Below, in pieces: positions 22,833 to 31,468 of a DNA stretch of 36,807 bases (within the stretch, counting starts at the first letter, position 1; each line of letters starts with the position of its first letter). The notes under the pieces were generated by a model that was not told where the DNA came from, searched no databases, and saw only the letters and a program-made list of their open reading frames with translations. This DNA comes from an uncultured Myxococcales bacterium (GTDB lineage Bacteria > Myxococcota_A > UBA9042): positions 1-36,807 of the forward strand of contig CAIYBN010000044.1 of NCBI GenBank assembly GCA_903924465.1. The letters run 5' to 3'. The position numbers were made by a program, and so were the translations under genes.

Positions 22833-24931
22833 GGTGCAGCCTCGGCGACTTCGCCTTGTTTGTCTTGGGTTTTCACCGGTTGAGGTGTTTCTTCGTCGCG
22901 CCACAGGTGCCAGCCCAGTTGCAGCCAAACCGTTCGGCCCGGCAGCGGGTAACCGACCAAATCCACCACGGCCGCATCCAGTGCATTGTCGACCCGCAGC
23001 TCCACAAAGACTTGCCACGGCTTGTGTTCCACGCGCAGCCCTCCGCCCACCAGCGCGTGCGCGGGCACGACCACGAGGTTCGCGGCATCCAGATAATGCC
23101 CCGCTTGCCATTGCCCGGTCACGAACGGCCGCCACGCCAGCACACCCGTCCGCCGCAGCCAATCCGCGCGCAGGGACCAGCGCGTCCGCGGCCGCATAGG
23201 CAGTGCCTTGCCGTCGTAGACCGGCCGCCCGGACGTGTCCTCGGCGACCAGAGTCGTGTGTTGGCCGATCAGCCGAAGCTGCTTGAAAAGCCGCGTCGAT
23301 GCCTGAACTTCCAGGCCGAGAAGCCGCGCGCTCGCGATGTTGTCGAACCGCGCTTCGTGGGCGTTCACCGACGCCAGTTGAATCAAATCATCGACCTGCT
23401 TGTAAAACGCGCTCGCGTCCACTGCCACCGTCCAGCGCTCGGCCTCGTAGCGCGCCGCGGCGCCGATGTCCCACGTCATCGCCGTTTCCGGCAGCAGCGT
23501 CGGATTGCCGCGAATCACGCCATCATTGCCATACAATTCCATCAAGTTCGGCGCTCGCGTGCCACGCGTCCAGGCCACCCGCGGTTGCAGCCACGGCAGC
23601 ACTTGCCATGACGCCGCAAGCCGCGTCGTCCACAGCGCATCCTCGGCCACCGTCACGTCGCGGGTCGTAAACGGGTAGCTCTCATCCGTCGTACGCCGGC
23701 TGTGCTGCATTTCCACGCTCGCTGACGGCACGACGTGCAGCGCGGATTCCAGCCACTGCAAGGGCAACGACAGCCCCGCTTGCAGCGATTGACGCGACGC
23801 CGTCGGCTGATCGGTCCCAGTCAGCACGTCGTGGGTTGCCACGTCGCCGGCCATCGCGGAAACGCGCGCCACCGCGCTCATCGGCCCCGCAACCGGCGTC
23901 TGCCAGACCGTCTGCAACCCCAGCGTCCGCACCGCCTGGGCCGTTTGCCACGGCACACCCAGCTCACCGCGCGGATCGTTCACGTCCGTGCCCAGCCAAC
24001 TGCCTTGCAGGGACACGCGCAGCCGGTCGTCCAGACGCCACACGTTCTGGCCAAGAAGCGAGAGCGCCGCCAACTGCCGGTCACGCTGCAGGTTCGCCGT
24101 GGTCGACTCGAACAGCGCGGGCCCCGGAATGCCTTGATGCAGGCCGGCGCCGAACCAGCGGCCTTGCAGCGACCAGCGCTTGTTGATCTGCCACTGGCCG
24201 CCGACCGTGCCGCCGAGGCGATCCAGCGCGTTGTTTTGGCGGATCCGCGTGGAATCGTCGGCGGTGTTGTACAAAGTCCCGTTGTCGAAGCGAAAGGGGA
24301 AGTTGCCGTCGGCGTGAAGCCAGCGGATGCCGCCGGAAATGCGCAGCGATTCACCTTGCCAGGCGGCTGCCGCTTCTGTCTGTCTCGCGCCGTAACTGCC
24401 CATGCCGCCGTTGACTTCTCCGCCTGCGCCGTCGGGCTGGCGCAGCGTCAACCGCAGCGTGCCACCCACAGACTGGCTACCCAGGGCGGCGGGCGTCATG
24501 CCCCGATAGATTTCCAGTCGTTCGATTTGCCCCGACGGCACGTCCGCCAAGTCCAGCGGCGAGCCATCCAGCGATTGCAGCGGCACGTCGTCGACATACA
24601 CGTCCACCTGCTCCGATGAACAGCCGCGGATGGCCAACAGCGCCGGCGCACCAAAGCCGCTCAGCTGCTGCACGCGCAGTCCCGCCTGAGCATCCAGCGC
24701 CTCCGGCACCGACAAATTGTGCTCACGCAACTCGTCGCCGGTGATCACGTTGGCGGGCGCAGTCGGGTCCAATTCGGCAGCGGGCAAATCCGGCTTGCGA
24801 CCGTGGACGCGCTGCGCCGGCAGGCGCCAGGTGGGCATGGCGGTCGGCGACGCGGGCTCCGGCAAATCCGCAGCGTGCGCCAGATGAGGCGCAAACAGAC
24901 AGAAAAGCAGCAAAACGACGCGCCGTGGCAT
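22829..24931 (-). CDS. btuB: BtuB-like TonB-dependent outer-membrane receptor
   Basis: A 700-residue receptor. The signal peptide ends near AHA-ADLPEP (about residue 20). The plug domain (about 45-170) has VITGDELREHNLSVPEALD, AIRGCSSEQVDVYVDDVPL and LEIYRGMTPAALGSQSVGG. The remainder is a 22-strand-type barrel, with FYKQVDDLIQ and a late RTVWLQLGWHLW strand. After this strand it has a 20-residue charged extension, unusual for receptors that end on an aromatic. The ATG at 24931 follows GAGGG; a cobalamin riboswitch occupies the leader, which strongly suggests cobalamin as substrate. The stop overlaps the propeller start (ATGA). Uptake would use TonB-ExbBD energy encoded elsewhere. Confidence 0.95.
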   Translation of the reverse strand: MPRRVVLLLFCLFAPHLAHAADLPEPASPTAMPTWRLPAQRVHGRKPDLPAAELDPTAPANVITGDELREHNLSVPEALDAQAGLRVQQLSGFGAPALLAIRGCSSEQVDVYVDDVPLQSLDGSPLDLADVPSGQIERLEIYRGMTPAALGSQSVGGTLRLTLRQPDGAGGEVNGGMGSYGARQTEAAAAWQGESLRISGGIRWLHADGNFPFRFDNGTLYNTADDSTRIRQNNALDRLGGTVGGQWQINKRWSLQGRWFGAGLHQGIPGPALFESTTANLQRDRQLAALSLLGQNVWRLDDRLRVSLQGSWLGTDVNDPRGELGVPWQTAQAVRTLGLQTVWQTPVAGPMSAVARVSAMAGDVATHDVLTGTDQPTASRQSLQAGLSLPLQWLESALHVVPSASVEMQHSRRTTDESYPFTTRDVTVAEDALWTTRLAASWQVLPWLQPRVAWTRGTRAPNLMELYGNDGVIRGNPTLLPETAMTWDIGAAARYEAERWTVAVDASAFYKQVDDLIQLASVNAHEARFDNIASARLLGLEVQASTRLFKQLRLIGQHTTLVAEDTSGRPVYDGKALPMRPRTRWSLRADWLRRTGVLAWRPFVTGQWQAGHYLDAANLVVVPAHALVGGGLRVEHKPWQVFVELRVDNALDAAVVDLVGYPLPGRTVWLQLGWHLWRDEETPQPVKTQDKQGEVAEAAP

Positions 24932-24974
24932 ATGACCCTCGCGTCCCAAGCCCCCCGGGAACGGCAGTCCAAGC

Positions 24975-25150
24975 GCGCGACCGGTCTCCTGACTCGCAGC
25001 GCGGGCCCAACCGCCTTCCCGTTCTCGCCGATTTCCCGGTTCAAACAGTGGCTTTGTGGTTGGCCGATGTGCTGCCTACAGTGGCGGGTCCGTGCCGGCT
25101 TGAGCTTTGTGGGCCCTTCCCGGCTTCCCTCGTCATGTCAGAAAGATGCG
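24975..25150 (-). promoter_or_regulatory. cobalamin riboswitch
   Basis: On the minus strand the leader of the receptor gene shows the class signature in order: GGGAAGCCGGGAAGGG, then CAAGCCGGCACGGACC, CCGCCACTGTAG (around 25085-25077), and the B12 box AGTCAGGAGACCGGTC (24994-24979), close to the consensus AGYCMGgAgaCCkGC. A second GCCACTG copy lies at 25052-25046. The element ends about 45 bases before the ATG at 24931. The bases between, rich in G and C with GAGGG at the ribosome site, could be sequestered when adenosyl- or another cobalamin binds, shutting off the operon. The control mode is inferred. Confidence 0.93.
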
Positions 25151-25243
25151 AATCCTCCCGGCATGCGGCGCCTCCGTGGAGACGCATCGCGAGCAGGAGC
25201 AACGCTAGCTGGAAGTGTAGCTCCAGTCAATGCGTGGAACGGG

Positions 25244-26728
25244 CTACAGCGGGCAGAGCGGGTCGCCTGAAGCGCAAACTTGCAGGTCGAGCGGCACTTT
25301 GACCGCGGTCAGTTTGCCGTCGACGAGACCGGTGACGTCCATCTTGGCGGCGTAGCCGATGCCGGTACTGGAAATGGCCTGGGCCTGCACCGTCAAGGTC
25401 GCGATGCCATGGGCGTTGCACACCACCAGGCCGGTCGCCGTGTCCGGTACGGCGCACGCCGGCGGCGAATTGTCCAAGTCGATGACGTGCTGCGCAAACG
25501 TCGTGCTGCTCAGTTCGCAAGGCTTGGTCGCGTCGGCGTCAGTGAACGGCACAATCAGCTTGCTGTCGCCGAGAATTTGGTACTTCACGGAGCCAACGCC
25601 GTGGGTGCTGCAAGAGCCGCCGCCGTCAAAGGCGAGAGGCACTGTGACGATCGAGCGCTGGCCGATGTCGATGGGCGTTGCGATGGTCGCGGTCTGGTTG
25701 GCCAGAATGGACACCGGGCCGGCGAAATTGATGTTGCCGTAAGCCGACGTGTCCGGCGGATTGGCTTCGTCAATGCGCACATACACCGCGCCGACGGGCA
25801 GGTTGGCAAAGGAAATCTGCCCCGCGCTGCACGCCACCTGCGTCGTCTGCAATTGCTGCGTCTTGTCGGCGCCGAGCACGGTGACGTTGAGTTTGTCGAT
25901 GACGTACTGGCTGCAGCCCGTGATCGCCGATTTGCCGAAGACGGTCCAGCCGAGGGTCAAGCCGCCGAGCGCGCTCGTGGTGCCGAGTTTGACGATGTCG
26001 ATGGGCGAGTTGAACGTCATGTCGGTGTTGGCGTTGAGGACGAACGGTCCCTTGAGCCCCGTCGTGCCCCATGACGGCTGGCCGGTTGCGTCGCTGGGCG
26101 TGTAGCCGTCCAGCTGGAGATAATACGTTCCGGCCGCGAGGTTCAGGGCCGTCGCGACCCCGTTCGCGCACGGTGACTGCGCGGTGGCAATCACCTGGGT
26201 CTGCGTCGAGTCCACGATGCTGAGCACGACCGACTTCAGGTTGTTCGCGCCACACGCGATCGCGGGCGCCTGGCCGTTGACGGTCCACGTTGCCTGGATG
26301 CTGCTGTTGTTGCCGGTCGAGGTGCCAAGCGGCGAGAGCACGAGGACGGCAGAGGAAACGGTGCTGTACGCCATTACCGGAACGCTGACCGATGGCGTGG
26401 ACGCGACGATGCTGCCGTCGTAGCCGACGCCTTCGACGTGCAGGACGTACGTGCCTTCACCGACCTGGATGGTCATGGCGCCGCTCGTGCAAATGCCATT
26501 GGTGAACGTGCCGTAGGCGGAGCCGTCCCGCGAGGCGACGACGTTGATGCTGGCAATCCCCAGCGATCCGCACGACGTACCGCCCTGCGGCGCCCATTGG
26601 ACGATGATGTTGCCGCGCGACGAGCTGTTGTTGACCATGCAGCCCTGCAAGGGCGCCGTGACGACGAACAGACTCAGCGCAAACGCGCGCCACCGACCGT
26701 GAAGCAACTGACTGACGCAATTCCACAT
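25244..26728 (-). CDS. lipoprotein with four Cys-containing beta-sandwich repeats
   Basis: A 494-residue protein with a 29-residue lipoprotein signal and lipobox PLQGC (Cys30). The mature chain is built from about four units of 105-120 residues. Each begins with a strand such as IIVQWAP, IQATWTVNGQ, LTLGWTVFGK or VTVPLAFDGG, then a Cys-containing turn, an Asp/Gln/Thr segment, a second Cys, and a closing GTYYLQLDGY or GAVYVRIDE strand. The pattern suggests Ig- or transthyretin-like sandwiches, each with one disulfide. GGAGGAT lies about seven bases before the ATG at 26728. It ends 94 bases before the riboswitch region, so it reads towards the B12 operon but has no visible link. Function unknown. 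Confidence 0.85.
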   Translation of the reverse strand: MWNCVSQLLHGRWRAFALSLFVVTAPLQGCMVNNSSSRGNIIVQWAPQGGTSCGSLGIASINVVASRDGSAYGTFTNGICTSGAMTIQVGEGTYVLHVEGVGYDGSIVASTPSVSVPVMAYSTVSSAVLVLSPLGTSTGNNSSIQATWTVNGQAPAIACGANNLKSVVLSIVDSTQTQVIATAQSPCANGVATALNLAAGTYYLQLDGYTPSDATGQPSWGTTGLKGPFVLNANTDMTFNSPIDIVKLGTTSALGGLTLGWTVFGKSAITGCSQYVIDKLNVTVLGADKTQQLQTTQVACSAGQISFANLPVGAVYVRIDEANPPDTSAYGNINFAGPVSILANQTATIATPIDIGQRSIVTVPLAFDGGGSCSTHGVGSVKYQILGDSKLIVPFTDADATKPCELSSTTFAQHVIDLDNSPPACAVPDTATGLVVCNAHGIATLTVQAQAISSTGIGYAAKMDVTGLVDGKLTAVKVPLDLQVCASGDPLCPL

Positions 26729-26854
26729 CTTGGCATCCTCCGTGGGGCGATTCGCACTCCCGAGCTGTCAACGCACCGCGCCGCAGTGTATTCACTGGCT
26801 CGCGAAGCGCCAGTATAAGACAAAGTTGACGAAATTGCCTTCGGCGCGATCCTG

Positions 26855-27796
26855 ATGGCGTCGAGGTCACCTCGACGTCGGAATGCTGATTTGCCGTCGT
26901 TTGCCGTGCACCGCCAGCGACTGATGCTCCTCGCGACGGGTTTCGCGTGTCTGCCCGTGCTGCAAGGCTGCGTGGGTGCGACACAAGTTGCCGATGACTA
27001 CGCCTATGGCTCCGGTGCCTTGAACCAGGATCCGTGGGCGACGCGACCGCACGCGCCCCGACCGGTGTCCAAGCCGCCGGAACCGCGGCCGATCGCCAAA
27101 GCGCCTGATCCCAAGCCTGAAGTGCGACCGCAGCCGGTGCACCGGGAACCGCCGGTTCATGTCGAAGCGCCGCGCCCGGAACCGCCGCCGCGGGTTGTCG
27201 CGGCGCCGATCGTGGAGACGCCCAAGCCCGTGGTCGAGCCGCCCAAGCCGGTCGTCGAAGCGCCGCGCGAACAGCCTCAGCCGCAACTGGCAGGGACGAC
27301 GCGCACGGAGGCGGACCTGCGCGGCATTCAGCGCGTGGAGTCGGCGTCGGCGCTGCTGGGTACGCCGGGCCTGCAGGATCGCGCGTTCGTGGCACACGTG
27401 CTGCGCGCCGCGGGCCAGGATCTGGATGTCGATCGCAACCGCCCGTATGCGCCCGCGCTGTTTGAAGCGCTGCAGCGGCGCGGGCTGCTGATTTCGGCGG
27501 GCTCGGCGCGGCCGGGCGACTTGATCTTCTTCAACAACACCGCCGATTTGAACAGCAACGGCCGGGCGGACGACGGCGTGACGTTGGTGGGCGTTGTCGA
27601 ACGCGTGGACGGTACGCGCATCGTGCTGATCGCCCAGCGGGCCGGCAAAGTGCGGCGCTTGGCGGTCGATGCGTCGCGGCCGGAGTTGGTGCGCGATGCC
27701 CATGGCGAGGTCGTCAACACGCGGCTGGTGCGCTGGCCGGGCGCCGAGGGGCCGCTGACGGCGGGGCAGTGTCTGGCGGGGTTTGCGAGGCCGTAG
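26855..27796 (+). CDS. lipoprotein with Pro-rich linker and NlpC/CHAP-like domain
   Basis: A 313-residue protein. A long basic n-region leads to a hydrophobic stretch and the lipobox VLQGC (Cys39 from the ATG at 26855). The shorter start at 26924 (MLLATGFACLPVLQGC) is equally possible; neither has a good ribosome site. Residues about 60-148 are a Pro/Lys/Glu-rich linker (PKPVVEPPKPVVEAP) that could span the cell wall. The C-terminal 150 residues resemble NlpC/P60 or CHAP domains (ARPGDLIFFNN, then VGVVERV), but the place of the catalytic Cys reads DRAFVAHVL and the usual His near VGVVE is not visible. It may be a non-catalytic peptidoglycan binder. The fold call is moderate. Confidence 0.75.
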   Translation: MASRSPRRRNADLPSFAVHRQRLMLLATGFACLPVLQGCVGATQVADDYAYGSGALNQDPWATRPHAPRPVSKPPEPRPIAKAPDPKPEVRPQPVHREPPVHVEAPRPEPPPRVVAAPIVETPKPVVEPPKPVVEAPREQPQPQLAGTTRTEADLRGIQRVESASALLGTPGLQDRAFVAHVLRAAGQDLDVDRNRPYAPALFEALQRRGLLISAGSARPGDLIFFNNTADLNSNGRADDGVTLVGVVERVDGTRIVLIAQRAGKVRRLAVDASRPELVRDAHGEVVNTRLVRWPGAEGPLTAGQCLAGFARP

Positions 27797-27961
27797 GGGC
27801 AGGCGAGGCGGACGGATGTTGGACCGTCGCCGTTGTCTCTTTGGCGCCCCGCGCGCAACCGCTTGACCGACCTCCATTCTCTTCGCCCCGACCGCTGCCA
27901 AGAGCGCCCCGACCTCAATCCACTCAACTCCGCGCCGTGCCCGCACGCCCGAAGGCTCAGT

Positions 27962-28369
27962 TCAGTTCGTCGTCGGCGCTGGCGCCACCACCGCCGCCTT
28001 GCTCGACTCAGCCGGCACATGGTTCGCCACCGGCGCCAACAAACTCTCCGCCAGCGCGGCATTCGCATCCGTCGGTTCCAGCGATGCGTTCGCGACGACT
28101 TGCAGGATGTACGTCCGCGGCGTGGCCTTCAGGTTATCCAGCTTGGCGCGAATCGGCGGCGTCTCGACCGGTGGTTTCGCCGCCGTGATGCCAGCCACGG
28201 CCCCCGTGTCCTTGTGGGCGTCGCGCAGGTGCTGCAGCAGATCCGCGTCGTCGGCTAGCTGGACGGTCGGGCCAGGCTGGACAACGCGATGCGGTTGTCT
28301 TTGCGGATGCCGCGGCAGCCGAGCGCACGAGGCTGAGCAGCATGGCTGCCTCCAAACAGCAAAAAGCAC
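27962..28369 (-). CDS. hypothetical protein, possibly frameshifted at its 5' end
   Basis: The last 105 residues (PGPTVQLADDADLLQHLRDA, then AKLDNLKATPRTYILQVVAN and an Ala-rich end) look like coding sequence. The first 30 residues of this frame are Arg/Cys-rich and unlike a natural N-terminus. The +1 neighbouring frame has a hydrophobic start (MLLSLVRSAAAASA) from about 28340, so a frameshift may have broken a signal peptide. No ribosome site was found. It is convergent with the NlpC-like gene and divergent from the next lipoprotein. No family recognised; it may be a decayed gene. Confidence 0.3.
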   Translation of the reverse strand: MLFAVWRQPCCSASCARLPRHPQRQPHRVVQPGPTVQLADDADLLQHLRDAHKDTGAVAGITAAKPPVETPPIRAKLDNLKATPRTYILQVVANASLEPTDANAALAESLLAPVANHVPAESSKAAVVAPAPTTN

Positions 28370-28516
28370 GTGAATTCACAGGTTGACAGGCGTCGCCGTC
28401 GCGTGCAGATTCCGCGAACGAGCCGGTCTTGCTGCGCACGATGCGTGTCGGTCTGGCGGACGACGTCTGAAGTTCTGCTTCCCACGCGTTCAACCTTGAT
28501 CATGAGAGGATGTGCC

Positions 28517-30652
28517 ATGCGCAGACCGCAATCTAACCAAACTGCCTTCGCCCTCGCCGTGGCCTGCCTCCTGGCGCTCGTCCCTGCTTGCTCCAGTGGC
28601 AAGAACGCCGCCGGTGTGACAGACGACAATGCCACTGCGGACCAGTACCCGTCGGCGACCCTTCCGTTCAAGGCGCGCGCTTCGGGTCCCAAGAAGGGCG
28701 ACAATACCTATCCCTTTGATGGTGTGGAGATCGGCCGGAGTCAGTACAGTCGTCAGGCGCAGGGGTACGTGCAGGAAGCACATGCGATCCTGGCCGTCCC
28801 GGTCGCGCTGCCCGACGTCGTGGCGGTGATCTTCCCGCCCGCCGACCGAGAGGGCTTCGATGTCGCCTACGCGGGCTTTGGCAAACCGTGGACGCGCGAG
28901 CACCTCATCGACACACCTCCCGATCAAGTGGGTGCGCTCGACGCGGTGGCTACCGGTGACGGCGGGCTTGTCGCGGTGATGCGGCCGCGCAACGAGACAG
29001 TACCGGTCACCATCATCCAGTGGCGCCCGGGCACGGCGGCGACAATCGAGACCCTCACGACCGAGGAGACGGCGCAGTCGGTCGGGTTCGGCGCGGAGCG
29101 ATGCCCGGACATCAGTGTGGCGGTCGACCCGACCGGCGGCCTGGCGGTGCTCTACCGCGACTTCACAACCAGCGAAGGCTCCGGCCGCGTCATGCTCGCG
29201 CAGCGGGCCAAAGGGGCTTCCGCCTGGACCCGCACCGTCGCGGATCAAGGCAACCGCCCGTGGTACACCAACCCGGGTTCCGGCATCTTTGGCGAAGTGG
29301 GATGCAAGAATCGCGTGGCCTTTGACGAGACGGGGCGTCCTCGTGTCCTGACGCTGCACCGCGGCATCCCGGATTCCGCGGCCGACTCCCTCAATCCGAC
29401 CATGGGGACTCACGCGCCTGGGTCGTGGGTCACACCGCTCTTCCTCGGCGCGGACGGCCGGTTTCACAACGAGTCGCGCTCGTTCGGTTCCACGTGCGAG
29501 TGCTACGGTGGCGAATTCGACGTCGATGTGAATCCAGACGGTGAGATTCTGGCTGGCCCCGCCTCACAGTCCGCAAAGCCAAACCTGTACCTCACCGTCC
29601 TGTCGTTCATCGGCATCGGTTTCAAGGGGACGAACAGCCCGATCTTCCAGTGGGCCTCGGGCGACCCCAACACGCGCTTGGGCGGTTCGCCGCAGGTCGA
29701 CGAATGCGGGCGGGCACCGGTGCTGATGTCCGCCTGGCTCGGCTACTGGTCGATGGGTGGGCAGCCCGGCGGTTGCTGGATGCAGCGGCGCGCACCGGTC
29801 ATGTTCCGCACCGACGATGAGGGAAACTCCGCCACCTTGAAGTACCCGACTCCGGCGCACGGCGTCCGCCCGTACAACGCGGTCCTGTGCCTGCGCGATG
29901 ACGACACGCTTGAGATCTGCAGCGGCAGCTACACGCCCGATCCGAGTTCAACGGCGCGGGGCGATCTCCCCGTGCTGGTCTCGAGCACGCCGGCGGACGG
30001 CGCAGTGGACGTGGACCCGGCGTTGAACGAGATCGTGCTGAAGTTCGACCGGCCGACTTCCGTGGCCACGATAAGCGACGTGGAGTTCATGGATACCTCG
30101 GACAATGTGGGCGGGGTAGCCTTTGCAAGTGTCGACGTCTCGACGCCAGGGGAGGTGCACGTGGTCATGAAGGCGCCGCTGACGGGCAACCACCGCTTCC
30201 GTCTGGCCGTCGCCATTGGCAAGGACTGGCAATACCCCAGCGGGAAACGCCCGGTCCTCACGTTTCGCACCAAGGGCGAGCCGCGGCCCGCCGACCCGCG
30301 CGATCTGCCCTTGGTGCTCCACATCAGCGACACCGATTTCACCCGCGACCCGGATGGGACCTTTCGCGTTGTCGCCAAAATCAACTGGCAATCCGCCAGC
30401 GCAGGTGTCGCGCTGCCGCAGACCCAAGCGGACGCGCTGTCGATGGCCGGCAAGAAGCCCCTGCTCCAGGAGGCAAGCGGGGCCGCCGTCAAGGATTACG
30501 AGTATATTTTCCCGACCGGACTGACCTGGAAGACGGCTCCGCTCAAGCCGGACACGGAATACGTCGTCACGTTTCCCGACGACGTGACCGATTTCTATGG
30601 GCTTACCTTTGCGCCGTTGGATCGGGTCGTGCATTTCAGGACCGCGCCGTGA
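28517..30652 (+). CDS. large lipoprotein with Ig-like (Big_5-type) domain
   Basis: A 711-residue lipoprotein. MRRPQSNQTAFALAVACLLA is followed by LVPAC (Cys25). Residues about 60-475 carry repeated short beta segments (DVVAVIFPPADREGFDVAYA, DISVAVDPTGGLAVLYRD, NRVAFDETGRPRVLTLHR, FDVDVNPDGEILAGP) that look like propeller blades, with several paired Cys. About 484-590 is an Ig-like domain starting VLVSSTPADGAVDVDPALNE and continuing IVLKFDRP, typical of Big_5. A last beta-domain starts LPLVLHISDTDF. GAGAGGA about seven bases before the ATG at 28517 fixes the start. Function and ligand unknown; surface or periplasmic location is inferred from the lipobox. Confidence 0.85.
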   Translation: MRRPQSNQTAFALAVACLLALVPACSSGKNAAGVTDDNATADQYPSATLPFKARASGPKKGDNTYPFDGVEIGRSQYSRQAQGYVQEAHAILAVPVALPDVVAVIFPPADREGFDVAYAGFGKPWTREHLIDTPPDQVGALDAVATGDGGLVAVMRPRNETVPVTIIQWRPGTAATIETLTTEETAQSVGFGAERCPDISVAVDPTGGLAVLYRDFTTSEGSGRVMLAQRAKGASAWTRTVADQGNRPWYTNPGSGIFGEVGCKNRVAFDETGRPRVLTLHRGIPDSAADSLNPTMGTHAPGSWVTPLFLGADGRFHNESRSFGSTCECYGGEFDVDVNPDGEILAGPASQSAKPNLYLTVLSFIGIGFKGTNSPIFQWASGDPNTRLGGSPQVDECGRAPVLMSAWLGYWSMGGQPGGCWMQRRAPVMFRTDDEGNSATLKYPTPAHGVRPYNAVLCLRDDDTLEICSGSYTPDPSSTARGDLPVLVSSTPADGAVDVDPALNEIVLKFDRPTSVATISDVEFMDTSDNVGGVAFASVDVSTPGEVHVVMKAPLTGNHRFRLAVAIGKDWQYPSGKRPVLTFRTKGEPRPADPRDLPLVLHISDTDFTRDPDGTFRVVAKINWQSASAGVALPQTQADALSMAGKKPLLQEASGAAVKDYEYIFPTGLTWKTAPLKPDTEYVVTFPDDVTDFYGLTFAPLDRVVHFRTAP

Positions 30653-31132
30653 CCGCCGCGGGACTCTTCGGAAATCCCGGGCGTGCGAGACCTGCTCATG
30701 TCCGTCGCGTATGGTCAAAGGCAGCGGGATTTGTCGGCATGCAGATCGGAGCCGCACTGTGTTGCCCGAAGCTGCGGGGTGTGCAGCCGCCAGGGCAGCT
30801 TCGTCAGGTTCTGGATCCTGCCGCGGATCGCGCGCCAAACCAACCACACAAACGTCGCACGTCCCGGGCTTCAGCCTGGTGTCCAGCGCGAAACCGCTTG
30901 ACCGACTTGTTGAACTGAATGACCTTGCGCCCCGCCTCCGGACAGCAGACGGGCGGCGGACACCCGGTGAACGGCTCTGCCGTGGAAGCGATACCGGGAC
31001 AGATGCCGCGCAGTGGGGCACAGTCGGTCGCCCGACGCCAAAGAGTGCGCGCGGATACCTGATTTTCGCAACTGGTGTCACCAGCGGCCTTTCCGGTGCT
31101 GCCAAAAGTCGCTCGGACCTCCGTCCAAAACG
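30653..31132. other. intergenic stretch left of the tRNA fragment
   Basis: These 480 bases contain no convincing gene. The open frames are Arg-rich shadows. A minus-strand frame with LGSNPSVRTKN is the usual reading through a tRNA 3' end and not a protein. The only repeat seen is the 21-mer recorded at 30886-30906. Confidence 0.5.
30886..30906 (+). repeat. 21-bp repeat, second copy at 27851-27871
   Basis: The two copies match at 20 of 21 bases, with core AACCGCTTGACCGAC. Both are intergenic, in the same orientation, and about 3 kb apart. They flank the hypothetical and Ig-like lipoprotein genes. TTGACC within the core resembles a -35 box, but no -10 partner is clear. Confidence 0.5.
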
Positions 31133-31162
31133 AAAAAAGCCTTCGTTTCCGAAGGCTATTTT
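31133..31162 (-). terminator. Rho-independent terminator of the tRNA-Val gene (bidirectional)
   Basis: AGCCTTCG (31138-31145) and CGAAGGCT (31150-31157) form a perfect 8-bp stem with a 4-base loop (GAAA on the minus strand). On the minus strand it is followed by a run of T (31137-31133), directly after the tRNA CCA end. On the plus strand ATTTTT follows, so it can stop transcription both ways. Confidence 0.9.
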
Positions 31163-31207
31163 TGGTGCGCACACTAGGATTTGAACCTAGGACTCCCACC
31201 GTGTGAA
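31163..31207 (-). pseudogene. 3' half of tRNA-Val(CAC), attachment-site remnant
   Basis: Read on the minus strand the segment gives the anticodon loop TTCACAC (anticodon CAC), stem GGTGG, variable GAGTC, T-arm CTAGG-TTCAAAT-CCTAG, acceptor strand TGTGCGC, and ACCA. The 5' half should have CCACC before the loop and GCGCACA at the acceptor start. Instead the sequence changes to TGACG and stays unrelated. The natural terminator still follows the CCA. This is the classic scar left when an element integrates in a tRNA gene and carries its own 3' half; the intact gene should lie at the far right end, outside the window. Confidence 0.85.
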
Positions 31208-31314
31208 CGTCAATCGGGGTCTCGCCGGGTCAAAGGATTACTGAAGTTTCGCGAAGTTGGCCGACACCTGGCGGCGTCCGGCGACACCTGTGGAACGAAC
31301 AGGGGGCACCAGTC

Positions 31315-31341
31315 GGGGGCACCAAGGGCTCTAGTGCCCCC
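31315..31341 (-). terminator. hairpin downstream of the AbiEii gene
   Basis: GGGGGCAC (31315-31322) and GTGCCCCC (31334-31341) form an 8-bp perfect stem with an 11-base loop. An extra copy of GGGGGCACC at 31302-31310 offers an alternative partner. It lies about 128 bases after the toxin gene's stop. No T-run is present, so termination would be weak or Rho-assisted. Confidence 0.35.
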
Positions 31342-31468
31342 AATGGCTTTGCGTGTTGCGAATAGGCCATAAACCGCGTCAGCACGCGGAGGTGGTCGAA
31401 CGACCATGCGCGGCTGCGTCGCCCACAGCACAGACGCGCGTCGTTGCAAATCCGCGCGGGTACCGCGG

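Noticed and set aside
31163..31238. Complete tRNA gene on the minus strand
   Set aside because: The 3' half pairs well, but no GCGCACA acceptor strand, D-arm or CCACC stem is present in the expected 76 bases, so it is only a fragment.
31301..31341. Short repeats GGGGGCACC as a CRISPR-like array
   Set aside because: Only two 9-base direct copies 13 bases apart plus one inverted copy; no regular repeat-spacer pattern and no cas genes.
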